DNA from: Icerya purchasi
Taxonomy: Eukaryota; Arthropoda; Insecta; Hemiptera; Monophlebidae
NCBI GenBank assembly: GCA_039619475.1
Contig: CM077116.1
Span: 170,455,363-170,519,362 of the forward strand
Reading direction: 5' to 3'
Length of the DNA: 64,000 nucleotides
Shown: piece by piece, positions 55,201 through 60,422 of the stretch
Numbering within the stretch: the first letter of the stretch is position 1
Layout: every line of letters starts with the position of its first letter
The notes under the pieces: generated by a model
Databases searched by the model: none
What the model was told of the DNA's origin: nothing
What the model saw: the letters and a program-made list of their open reading frames with translations, nothing else
Program-made: the position numbers and the translations under genes

Positions 55201-57311
55201 AATTGTACATGGAAATCGTCAGGCCCTGGAGCTGATGTTTTTGAGTAGTTAATGATGTTCTCAAGTTCGCGAAGAATGATGACTTGATTGAAGGGCTGTG
55301 CACAGGTTTCATTAAATAGGATATTGGTGTGTTGAGATTGAGGGCTGATTGTGGTGTTTGAAATATCGCTAAAGTGATCGGCGATAGCGTTAGCAATTTG
55401 TAATGGATTTGTTTTGATGTCGATAACGAAAAAATATTTTTTTTGTTTCTAACTTGCGGTTTTGCTCTTTCGATATAGTCTGTTGAATTGAGCTGGCTAA
55501 AGTGGATGGACGATTTTTTCAGGGCTTTGAAAGTTTTTCCAAGATTTCGGATTGTCAAACAGCATGTATCTACCCACCATGCGATTTGTTTTTTGCGGAA
55601 AGTGTTGCTCTTAGGAATGGATTGAGAGACATTGTTTAATATGTGACCACTGAACAAAAAAAACAAAGTATTTATGTTCTAGATGAGGTTGAGTTCAGGT
55701 ATCCGATTCTATAACTGTTAAAAGCTATCTTTTTTTAAAAATCCACCTCTCAGTTGCTTCGTCCGATAAACGTGTGCCGAAGTTTAGGTTGATTAGTTTG
55801 GGTACGCGATCGCTAACTGACATGTCAACGTGATGATATGCGTAAACAAGGTGATTCAGGTTGACTGCATGAAATAAGAGGTCAATAATTGACCAAAAGT
55901 TATGAGTATGACCGAAGTGAACATGTTGATTAGTGTTAAAAAAGGAAAGATCGCGTTATCTTCTAAAATCTCTTGGGGTTTTTGAACCATTTAATTGGTA
56001 TGCTACGTATATTCCTTTTATGCTTAGATTCGGCTCAATACTGCTACATTATTTTTGGCATTCTTTATTTTTTTAATGCTCTTTATCGATTTTTTTATTT
56101 TTGCTCGTTAGTTTTTTAACTTTTGCATTAAAGGTAATGAAATATACGTAAGGCATTCTACTTCTTAATGCAACAGTAGTCAATTACATTTATCAGTCTG
56201 CCAAGTCTTCCTGCAACACATTTATTTCAGCTTAAACACGCTTCAGGAATTTGTGTTCCAGCAAACAAGTAGTCCATATAGAGGTTATTTTCATATATTT
56301 TATGGTAAAATTTTTCTGTATTTCAGCGATATTTATAACGTTTTAAATGTAATTACCATCACGGATGGTAATGTTAAAGCTTTAAAAGCTTTTCGAAATA
56401 CAGCAAAAATAATAACGTAAGCAGGTGTAGTCGAAACAACTAATTACATAAAACATAGCGAGGAAAAAAATCGATAAAGTGTATTTCGAACTCGACCTGT
56501 GTACCCTTTAAATTATATTCCCGAGCCGGTCTAATATACCTGCCATGCTCGCGCACATGTATCAATAATTAGTTGCTAACTTAGTTACTTTTTAAATAGA
56601 AATGACATAATCGCCGAAACAACAAAATAATATTAATCCAGAATTCATTATTGTTGAAATTGTTCATTTATCGACAATTTATAGGAATATTTCAATATGT
56701 TACCGATGTATATTATTATTTTTCTACGCATGAGCGGGTTATTTAAAATTCCGGAAATATCTCGAATACGAGCGCCCAAGTTTACCGGTAGAAATTTAAT
56801 TCATGAATCGGTCTCATTCGCTTCCGTTTGACAAAACATGAGCTATTACTAAAACAGCTGTCATCGCATTAAAATGTAATATAAGGCTTTCCGGTGCAAA
56901 TGTTTCAGAGTACATCCGACCAATCTGTTTGCCAAACTCCGTAAAGCTGCAGTCCGAATCGTTCGAAAAAAAGTCCTTCACCATAACCGGATGGGGCACA
57001 ACAAATTTCCGTGAGTATATCGGTTTAGGGAAAACTAATCTTTACGATTTTACAATTTCTAATCCTTAAAATTAAAATAAAAAACAACAGATCTGTAATA
57101 AAATTGATTATCAAACTTAAATATTATCCAAATCTCAATTGCGTTTTTTTATGCTCATTAAGGCGGTTCAGCTTCGAGTAAGCTAATAGAAGCTGAAGTA
57201 CCTGCAGTGGAAACGAAAATATGTAAACAGGCTTACGCGGCTCAATCGCAGAACACTGAAATCGACGAGAAAGTCATATGCGCAGGAAATGGAATAGCTG
57301 ATACCTGTCAG
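32298..57311 (+). CDS. Serine protease homologue, triad His and Asp lost; possibly a decaying gene (gene 2, 3' end not seen)
   Basis: Paralogue of gene 1 assembled from six exons: 32298-32367, 46199-46267, 50515-about 50641, 51925-52097, 56909-57010 and 57163-57311. The order is signal peptide, short pro-region (YSQCGKSE), IVGG N-terminus, CGGTLISDRHILTAAIC (His57 replaced by Ile), NNIGIITLKDPVKF (Asp102 of the usual NDI replaced by Asn), YIRPICLP, FTITGWGTT, and IDEKVICAG with Asp189 in ADTCQ. There is no clip domain between signal peptide and IVGG. The residue before IVGG is Leu (RFLIVGG), so the normal Arg-Ile activation bond is absent. The GDSGGP exon should follow 57311, but I find none to 64000. 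All junction phases agree except exon 3 to exon 4. Either a non-catalytic homologue (a known insect class, often immune cofactors) or a pseudogene. Introns run from about 0.15 to 13.8 kb. Confidence 0.75.
32368..35638. other. Gene 2 intron 1, first part
   Basis: Contains AGAAACGTTTTCGGATATAA at 34372 (shared with 1739, mutated) and the TTGA repeat. No exon-like clip domain was found. Confidence 0.5.
35275..35307. repeat. TTGA tetranucleotide repeat
   Basis: About eight uninterrupted TTGA/GATT units. Confidence 0.95.
35639..36786 (-). pseudogene. LINE A reverse transcriptase (downstream segment), split by a mariner element
   Basis: On the minus strand: YIICPVQKSGKKP, SYRPISLLSCIGKTM, FGFGKDMGTVDDLITLILD, FIDFKLAFDNAN (motif A), GVPQENILGSLLFTLYTHEL, HILQYADDIFVYA (intact YADD), then the thumb YKTIIRLHFGYVAPYVN, LKNLQKRALQISVGAF. 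It lacks EN and RNase H here. The start of this segment abuts the TA of the mariner at 36787. The rest continues at 37866. Confidence 0.85.
36789..37863 (-). mobile_element. mariner-like transposon, defective
   Basis: Terminal inverted repeats CTTGATCAAAAAGTTTCAGG (left) and CCTTGATCAAAAAGTTTCAG (right, inverted), each flanked by TA (36787-36788, 37864-37865). The minus strand encodes transposase pieces: FDNYTLSKTNPYVWYEHFRN, then GQIPTSKTEENIDKIKATLS (N-terminal HTH region), and at the other end CVAVNGEYFERDKINFAK. The central part with the D,D34D residues is largely missing, replaced by an AT microsatellite at about 37160-37262. Confidence 0.88.
37160..37262. repeat. AT / TATC-type microsatellite inside the mariner
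   Basis: A nearly continuous run of TA with ATC and AAA interruptions, sitting where the catalytic core of the mariner transposase should be. Confidence 0.85.
37866..37911 (-). pseudogene. LINE A, upstream scrap between mariner and LINE B
   Basis: The 46 bp read NSALNTGYIPTQWKEY on the minus strand, the segment that precedes YIICPVQKSGKK in this RT. Deleting the mariner plus one TA joins the two pieces in frame. The other border is the poly-T end of LINE B copy 1, so LINE A was hit twice within 50 bp. Confidence 0.8.
37912..40138 (-). mobile_element. LINE B copy 1 (young jockey-like LINE)
   Basis: The poly-T at 37912-37929 marks the 3' end. Minus-strand coding, from the far side: EEFLCSPEHDKNTSPGGDAI, PYMAIKLLPLKGK, then RRHSKLLTPILTKMINYSLK, YRPITLISVIAKIIEQYV, QFGFREGKSTILLLRTLI, LVFLDLTKAFDLVDQEILIE, GVGQGTILAPILFLIETNSL, VYVYADDIALVIEHSD. 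RT motifs A and C are intact. One frameshift lies near 39813 and others lie downstream of 39104. The 5' end (EN) is truncated near 40140-40300. From 37930 to 39353 it aligns without gaps to 62577-64000. Confidence 0.88.
39306..39812 (-). CDS. LINE B copy 1, RT fingers and palm
   Basis: A 168-codon open frame: MVRRIYKSGDRKKCENYRPI, TLISVIAKIIEQYVGKYLKN, NQFGFREGKSTI, FLVFLDLTKAFDLVDQEIL. The catalytic Asp of motif A (FLDLTKAFD) is present. It is followed after a frameshift by the YADD block at 39104-39286. The upstream frame 39815-40138 (GGDAIPYMAIKLLP) is its N-terminal continuation, separated by a stop or shift. Confidence 0.7.
   Translation of the reverse strand: MKDIRRHSKLLTPILTKMINYSLKEGIFPRELKIGMVRRIYKSGDRKKCENYRPITLISVIAKIIEQYVGKYLKNYLKGNKLINSNQFGFREGKSTILLLRTLISDINKGLAVGKQFLLVFLDLTKAFDLVDQEILIEDIRKMSVKGKESKMVLELHKRKRIFSKDRE
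40139..41480. other. Gene 2 intron 1, unassigned
   Basis: The first 150 bp or so may be the truncated 5' end of LINE B. I see no continuation of LINE A here. The rest is AT-rich and unrecognised. Confidence 0.4.
41481..41739. mobile_element. Foldback element / MITE with about 85-bp inverted arms
   Basis: The left arm CTTTATTAAATATATATAAA through ATAGCCGATATGTTTCGG is mirrored by the right arm CCGAAACATGTCGGCTATAT through ATATTTAATAAAG. The loop is about 90 bp. No coding sequence is present. The core GCCGACATGTTTCGG recurs in the element at 47537. Confidence 0.85.
42174..42868. mobile_element. Large foldback element, arms of about 280-300 bp
   Basis: The left arm (42174-42475) contains TGGTTGTCGACTTCGCCGAC, TTTAAAACACAATTT and ACTTGGCTAGC. 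The right arm (about 42590-42868) is its inverse with scattered mismatches. The spacer is about 115 bp. The inner ends face each other at GACTTGGCTAG and CTAGCCAAGTC. A transcript would form a very long hairpin. No ORF is seen. Confidence 0.88.
42905..43440 (-). pseudogene. LINE 3' fragment (CR1/jockey-like C-terminus)
   Basis: On the minus strand: ASSLAIVCMQRKKSGN, RYLTRRKINLLKLL, stop, NMLDKAYYKIDDYLNDKPI. The YLTRRKF..FK..L...AYY.IDEYLND ending is typical of the last residues of CR1/jockey-type RT proteins. Further down, TTCGGACCTGTATGG...GGCAAGAAACC resembles the conserved 3' UTR block seen in many arthropod LINEs. It abuts the foldback element. Confidence 0.55.
43880..44150 (-). pseudogene. 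LINE RT scrap with YTDD
   Basis: On the minus strand: AQLFNITMSAVHREIKDNKG, then IKLRSYTDDFQVAACINEMR. This is the block from LLFN to the active-site motif, with YADD changed to YTDD. Further downstream on the same strand the reading is lost. Weaker LINE-like words occur at about 44600-44760 on the minus strand and may belong to the same copy. Confidence 0.5.
44260..44402 (-). repeat. Dispersed repeat R, copy c
   Basis: The inverse strand reads GTCGCTTCCAGGTATATACC, AAAAATCTGGGAAAGTAAAG, GCGGCCAGGGGAAAGGAAC. Same order as copy b, with scattered changes. It interrupts the LINE-like area at 43.9-44.9 kb. Confidence 0.7.
44403..46198. other. Gene 2 intron 1, last part
   Basis: Contains possible LINE scraps (44600-44760) and repeat S. 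No other signal up to the exon 2 acceptor. Confidence 0.4.
45185..45355 (+). repeat. Dispersed repeat S, copy b
   Basis: GATTTATAAATGACTCGCCA, GAATAATTTTCAATGGTT, GATTATTCTTTTCAGTGAAT, GTGACATTTTCTAGTTC. Collinear with copy a and in the same orientation. Confidence 0.75.
46199..46267 (+). CDS. Gene 2 exon 2: pro-region and IVGG
   Basis: The acceptor GACAG ends at 46198 and the donor GTAATA starts at 46268. The peptide is DYSQCGKSEVARFLIVGG, then RPAQP and a split Gly. The Cys before the activation site normally stays disulphide-linked to the catalytic domain. In active relatives IVGG follows Arg directly. Here two residues (Phe-Leu) intervene, so trypsin-type activation would not expose the Ile N-terminus. 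Confidence 0.8.
46613..46952 (-). pseudogene. RTE-like LINE, C-terminal fragment
   Basis: On the minus strand: VTKRLSSEVVRRILKYFGHI, IRANGFETRILERKVEGKRR, RGRVPTRWSDMIRTAVG, and DQWRHLIHHMDRS. This is the thumb-to-C-terminus of RTE elements (RRLKYFGHI.R..G; GRP.TRW.D). The 3' end is GAT repeats then a TA run at 46617-46640. Its 5' side is cut by the foldback element at 46953. Confidence 0.82.
46953..47470. mobile_element. Foldback element / MITE, about 0.5 kb
   Basis: The left arm (46953-47075: AAACTCGGCCATTTTGGC, GTCAGCCCCTTGACC, AACTGATCAAAATTTACAAC) is inverted on the right (47340-47470: GTAAATTTTGATCA, GGGGTCAAGGAGCACAACCC, AAGGCCAAAATTACC). A second, inner inverted repeat pairs GAATTACGTTGTAATT with AATTACAACGTAA around 47189-47222, and GGGACATTTTT-type words recur inside. 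No ORF is seen. Confidence 0.85.
47537..47746. mobile_element. Foldback element / MITE, about 0.2 kb
   Basis: Left arm AATATTAAATTAAATTTT through ATAATCGGCAACATGTCTCG and ACACAGTCCCA; right arm TGGGACTGTATTTCC, ATATGTCGGCAGTTATATAA through AATATTAATT. Arms are about 80 bp. It shares the GGC-ACATGT-TCGG core with 41481-41739, suggesting one family. Confidence 0.8.
48302..48446 (+). mobile_element. tRNA-derived SINE (head and proximal body)
   Basis: The 75-nt head has a perfect 8-bp acceptor-like stem (GTCGTCGC at 48302-48309 with GCGACGAC at 48369-48376). It has an A-box-like ATAGCTTAGTAGG and a degenerate B-box (AGTCCGATCCC). The body continues with TGGAAGGCAATGGCAAACCA at 48421. The decayed B-box argues against a working tRNA. 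Confidence 0.7.
48961..49035 (-). mobile_element. tRNA-derived SINE head, opposite orientation
   Basis: The minus strand reads GTTGTCACGATAGTCTAGTT, GTTAGGTTACTTAACTTCTG, TTACAGAAG, then GAGTTCAATCTTAGGCAGCAAC. It has an A-box-like GATAGTCTAGTTGTTAGG and a B-box-like GAGTTCAATCT, again 75 nt. The acceptor stem is imperfect. It is related in layout to the head at 48302. Confidence 0.55.
49036..50514. other. Gene 2 intron 2, unassigned part
   Basis: AT-rich sequence with one TA microsatellite. Nothing recognised. Confidence 0.5.
50029..50060. repeat. AT microsatellite
   Basis: TATA run broken once by GTG, about 450 bp before gene 2 exon 3. Confidence 0.9.
50515..50641 (+). CDS. Gene 2 exon 3: His57 region with His replaced by Ile; 3' splice border uncertain
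   Basis: The acceptor AACAG ends at 50514. The peptide begins (G)AWPWMAALGYSKSG, then FLCGGTLISDRHILTAAIC. The canonical motif TAAHC reads TAAIC, with ATT at 50625-50627. Reading on gives LRDTGKSEF and TAA at 50658. The only GT that could serve as donor (50635) leaves phase 1, but exon 4 needs phase 2. A phase-2 break at 50641 would sit before GG instead of GT. The end coordinate is therefore a best guess. Confidence 0.7.
50661..51736. other. Gene 2 intron 3
   Basis: No microexon with a matching phase was found that would repair the exon 3 to 4 frame. AT-rich, featureless. Confidence 0.45.
51737..51906. repeat. 33-bp minisatellite, five copies
   Basis: The unit is TACAAACGTTAAACATTTTT followed by TGTTCATACGTCA. 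Copies differ at one or two bases. Thirty-three is a multiple of three, so the array stays open (TNVKHFLFIRH repeated) and reads straight through the acceptor into gene 2 exon 4. It ends 18 bp before that exon. Confidence 0.92.
51925..52097 (+). CDS. Gene 2 exon 4: Asp102 region with Asp replaced by Asn
   Basis: The acceptor TGTTACAG ends at 51924 and the donor GTAAAT starts at 52098. The peptide is SKVRLGATELND, then IAKIDIHPDF, then KNNIGIITLKDPVKFT. The strongly conserved NDIAL is NNIGI, with AAT at 52055-52057. The upstream 33-bp minisatellite ends about 20 bp before the acceptor and stays in frame with this exon. Confidence 0.82.
53445..53960 (-). pseudogene. RNase H domain of the LINE
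   Basis: On the minus strand, across two frames: KKILTDDSKSSNRAGCLFAH (Asp), TELHALKLAIQYLELYL (Glu kept), RILTDSLLALLSI (Asp), and IIFFRIPPHSNIFQNVKADE (Asp). All four acidic residues survive, although the frame has stops at two places and one shift. The 6.9-kb relative has lost two of them. Confidence 0.7.
54181..54672 (-). pseudogene. RT C-terminal (thumb) region of the LINE
   Basis: A 163-codon open frame: ISAFLLTAKIEKLKKISLNR, IKLTHSSYGLDRDTLLILYQ, TLIRTTIDYGAPINAFAPKI. The L.HSSWG.DR..LL.LY..LIRS.LDYG block is characteristic of I/jockey-type RTs. YADD and motif A lie in the more damaged segment at 54700-55160. Confidence 0.75.
55175..55666 (-). pseudogene. EN-RT linker of the LINE
   Basis: A 163-codon frame: IPKSNTFRKKQIAWWVDTCC, LTIRNLGKTFKALKKSSI, and TPISYLMKPVHSPSIKSSFF. 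The P.WWN..C......K.A...... pattern links endonuclease and RT in I-type LINEs. It ends SGAPGLDD-like wording near 55230 (the antisense of CAGGCCCTGGAGCTGATG). Confidence 0.7.
55991..56908. other. Gene 2 intron 4, unassigned part
   Basis: May include the 5' end of the LINE, which I cannot delimit. No other signal. Confidence 0.45.
56909..57010 (+). CDS. Gene 2 exon 5: PICLP and GWG region
   Basis: The acceptor TTTCAG ends at 56908 and the donor GTGAGT starts at 57011. After joining it reads KYIRPICLPNSVKL, then KKSFTITGWGTTNF and a split codon. It contains the conserved Cys122 and the GWG turn. Both junction phases agree with exons 4 and 6. Confidence 0.85.
57163..57311 (+). CDS. Gene 2 exon 6: equivalent of gene 1 exon 783-928
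   Basis: The acceptor AAG ends at 57162 and the donor GTAATA starts at 57312. The peptide is GSASSKLIEAEVPAVETKIC, then KQAYAA, then IDEKVICAGNGIADTCQ. Asp189 is kept. The exon ends in phase 0 exactly where gene 1 has its last intron, so a GDSGGP exon is expected next but is not found in the remaining 6.7 kb. Confidence 0.85.
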
Positions 57312-57979
57312 GTAATAATCTATGATGTTCCATGATTAATACTTTCCTCGAAAAATTGTTCAATTTGCGAAGGTAATTATAAAAATCTAACTGAAGACGA
57401 TATTTTGGCTAAGTCAGAATGATTTAACCCAATAATTCCAAATATTCCATTTGCTACAAAGATATCCCAAAATTACTTAAAATTTATTTCCTTTTCAGCT
57501 TATTTTTGTGTTTTCATTTCTTTTTGATCCAATTTCTGACACACTTCTTTGACAACTTAAATTCGGAAAAGTTGATTATTTCGAAGCTCGATTTTTAAAT
57601 TTTATCCACTTTGGTATTCGGTTTTTCACATCATAAAAATTTAATAATGCCGGAATATATTAATTATAAGGAAAATAGTGCTTGAAGGACTACTCAAAGA
57701 ATCTTTAAGAGATTTACAATTCTTAACAACAAATCAGTTAGACGGTTAGTGCGAGACATGTTACAACAACTATTAAACATCTGCACGCGAGCGTTATCAT
57801 TAGAAATACAAGTAGTATAATGAATATATCAGCTCCATTTTGTACAAATTTCACTATGTTCGTTCTTTTTTTTTAACTTGGTTTCAAAACCTTTTAAAGT
57901 TAAATTTGGCAATAATTATTTTTTGCATACTAAACTTTTGGTCGTAATAACCTATATTTGCCGTATAAATGCATATTTG

Positions 57980-57997
<18 letters not shown>
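57312..57997. other. Downstream of gene 2 exon 6
   Basis: Expected to begin the last intron. No GDSGGP-encoding sequence here or to 64000. Confidence 0.5.

Positions 57998-58022
<25 letters not shown>
57998..58022. repeat. ATGT microsatellite, left of the deleted LINE
   Basis: Six or so tandem ATGT units, preceded by a TA run from 57979. Confidence 0.9.
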
Positions 58023-58023
<1 letters not shown>

Positions 58024-59180
58024 CGGCGCGTCCACAGGTGGCGGATTGTGGAATGGCCTGCAGATATGTAGGGTAGCTGTGAATAAGACGTCAGTCAAAT
58101 AAGCAGTCGCGGACCAAGAACGGCTACTGGTGAAAAATCTCAGGCAGACGATTCCAGTAGTGACAGGGCAGCAGACACGAGGTGACGGAGAGGCAGGTTT
58201 GGGAGCTGTCTACAAAACTCTGTCTTCCTAAAACTGTTTGCTAACCCTTGGCGAGCTGAAGCCGCCTGTATAAATAAGTCTCACCTGCTATCCCAGTAGC
58301 AAGTCGTTGCCTTGCGGTCAGGGTTTTTACCCAAAGGCTAGGGTGTCACCCCGAAATAGTGGCATCTTCTTCCTTTCCCTCCTCCTTTCCGTCCTTTTCT
58401 TTCTTTTCCCCTCTCTTCTTTCTTTTCCCTATCTTTCTTTTCATCACGAATATTTCCTAACCGTTCCTATACTATGCCTGCATTATTGCATCAGTGCTGG
58501 CAGGTCCAGTCGTCTTGGTCTTCCTTGCCACTGGATTGCCTGCCTTTACTGAATAGGCGACATAAGAGATCCTCTTCTGCGCTACTACTCTTATGTTCCC
58601 ATTAAGCGCGGCTACGCTGCTCCTGCCCGTTTCAACCTCCACATTTTATACAAAACTCTTTCTCAAAAATCAGCATGAAAATACCGCAAATGAAGAATAA
58701 TGCTGGATCCGCGGGGCGAATGATAATCCATTCACCAGGCAGCGGGCGACCTCCTGTAGCAATGCAGGATGGTTCGAGTTCCCCCATGCCTACAAGGTAT
58801 GGGACTCTCCAGGAGGGAACACTTTTGCGATCTAGATATCGAACTAGCAATAAAAGCTGGAATTTCGCATCATGGAATGTTAGGACATTGCTGGATTCTA
58901 AAGAGGTACCAGCAAGAAGAACTGCTGTAATACATAACAGGAACGAATGGAGGTCCATTGCGGAGAAAACAATACAGGAGCTAGCAATGGCACGTAAAAA
59001 CAAGAAGAAAAAAGCAACGTCAATTAATCATGGAGCGTCCACAAGTAACCAACATCAGACAGTCTGTCACATATGTGACTTCCGGGCAAGTCATCGTATT
59101 GGCTTAGTGTCCCATCTTCGACACAAACATCAATAGCAGTAAAGCGGCACTCATACTCGACAACGAGGGAGATAAAATAA
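58023..59180 (+). mobile_element. Internally deleted LINE (5' UTR, EN start fused to C-terminal zinc finger)
   Basis: A GC-richer leader (58023-58674) is followed by a 153-codon intact ORF. Its first half carries the endonuclease start and its last third the C-terminal tail of the same kind of LINE; the roughly 800-900 residues normally between are absent. ATGT repeats border both ends (57998-58022 and 59181-59200). This could be a 3' tail plus a target duplication inside a microsatellite. Confidence 0.7.
58675..59136 (+). CDS. Chimeric ORF: endonuclease N-terminus joined to C2H2 finger tail
   Basis: The 153 aa are uninterrupted. Residues 60-85 (SWNFASWNVRTLLDSKEVPA) are the APE-endonuclease start. 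Residues 88-110 (RNEWRSIAEKTIQELAMARK) and 129-152 (QTVCHICDFRASHRIGLVSH, then LRHKH) are the C-terminal region of LINE ORF2 proteins, ending in a C-x2-C...H-x4-H finger. There is no catalytic EN residue beyond Asn, and no RT. It cannot be enzymatic. If expressed it would be a small nucleic-acid-binding protein. The leader has several upstream ATGs. Confidence 0.6.
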   Translation: MKIPQMKNNAGSAGRMIIHSPGSGRPPVAMQDGSSSPMPTRYGTLQEGTLLRSRYRTSNKSWNFASWNVRTLLDSKEVPARRTAVIHNRNEWRSIAEKTIQELAMARKNKKKKATSINHGASTSNQHQTVCHICDFRASHRIGLVSHLRHKHQ

Positions 59181-59219
59181 ATGTATGTATGTATGTATGT
59201 ATATATATATATATATATG
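59181..59219. repeat. ATGT then TA microsatellite, right of the deleted LINE
   Basis: Five ATGT units followed by about ten TA units, the mirror order of the left side. Confidence 0.9.
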
Positions 59220-60177
59220 TATATTGATACGAATTCGGTATTTACCTGGCGCGATGATGTCGAGCTAGAAATTATTCTCCGATTAAAATCATTAATTTTC
59301 GATCTCTCGGCATCATCGTATTATTTATCGTCGTCAGAGAATACGGCCGGGATATTTACACGACCGAATAGGTAATTTCCGATTCTCGTCGAATTTCGTA
59401 GTGTTACGGGGTTGTGTAAGTTACCTGGTGTGTGTGCGGTCTGCGACAACAGTGTCTGTCGGCCGCGTGAGCTGTGTGTGAAGGTCAGCGCTGTAACGGC
59501 TGTAAGTTATTAATTGATAAGGATTTCGGTAGTGTACCGTTAGGTTTAGAATAAAATATCGAGCCGATTGTAGCGAATGTACAAAGTTTTGTCGTCGTCT
59601 TATGTGTTAACTTTGTTGCGCGGTTGATACTTGTGTTACCGTTTATATATGTTCTATGCTAGTCGTCGTGGTGAACCTTTGACACACTACACGTGGAGTA
59701 AATTTTAGTAGTCATTGGTGTATGTGATTTTTTTTTATTTTATTTGTTGTTCGTCTACCAAATTGTTGTACATGTCGCATTCGTAAAAAACTTGTATTTT
59801 TTGTTTTGTAATATACGCGGTTCGTTACATCAAAATTTTCTTATCGAACATGTGGTAGGGCCCGTGACGTCTCCACTTAGGAGAAGTAACCGACTTTCAT
59901 CGGCGCATTTCCGTTTATATTTTTTTTTATTTTCATCGGCAAATTTCTTTTCGTAAAAGCCTGACGCTCTGCTCGGCAGAGTTATACCGGTAGTGGCAAG
60001 CCATGAGTTGCCACTGGCGCCCGCAAACAAAGAACAGTAAAATTCAAATCGTAACATTGGATTCCCGAAAGAGAGACACGAGAAAACCAGCAAATCGTCA
60101 CATTGGCCTCCCGTAACAGCGACCAGAGAGAAAGTCCTCAAGTCCTAACAATATATATATATATATACGTATATATA
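59220..60177. other. GC-richer stretch, possible LTR or leader remnant
   Basis: Contains GAGTTGCCACTGGCGCCCGC at 60007 and ACATTGG.TTCCCG / CACATTGGCCTCCCG at 60052 and 60099. These resemble primer-binding-site and leader phrases of LTR retroelements. No matching second LTR or gag frame was found. Confidence 0.35.
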
Positions 60178-60179
60178 TA

Positions 60180-60420
60180 CAGGGTGGTCCAAAAGTCACT
60201 GCATAATTTTCGAAGAGGTGTGTAATAAACTAGCGCGTCTGTGAAAAACATAGTATATACATACGCGTTATGCTGATCAGTAAAAAAAAAAAGAAAACCT
60301 GTGAAAACGGTCATTAGGACTTTTTTAAAAACTTTAAACGTTTGTTCCTACTCCTTTAAAATAAACTATTCCTGAACAGTAATTCATTTTGTGATGTACA
60401 ATGACTTTTGGACCACCCTG
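60180..60420. mobile_element. mariner-type MITE (241 bp)
   Basis: Inverted ends CAGGGTGGTCCAAAAGTCAC and CAGGGTGGTCCAAAAGTCAT (inverted), one mismatch in 20. Flanking TA on each side (60178-60179, 60421-60422). Non-coding. Confidence 0.92.
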
Positions 60421-60422
60421 TA

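Larger units (their letters stand above)
52253..55990 (-). mobile_element. Long LINE with EN, RT and RNase H (I-like clade), dead
   Basis: A poly-T at 52256-52278 (poly(A) on the minus strand) marks the 3' end just inside the intron after gene 2 exon 4. Minus-strand order: EN tail (SIIDLLFHAVNLNHLVYAYH, VPKLINLNFGTRLSDEATER; about 55750-55920), linker (KKQIAWWVDTCCLTIRNLGK; 55175-55666), RT thumb (THSSYGLDRDTLLILYQTL, IRTTIDYGAPI; 54181-54672), RNase H (53445-53960), and the C-terminal Cys/His segment (HLLSNQF-like, DPDHIMFGCSSH; 52457-52720). Many stops and shifts. The 5' border is approximate. Confidence 0.82.
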
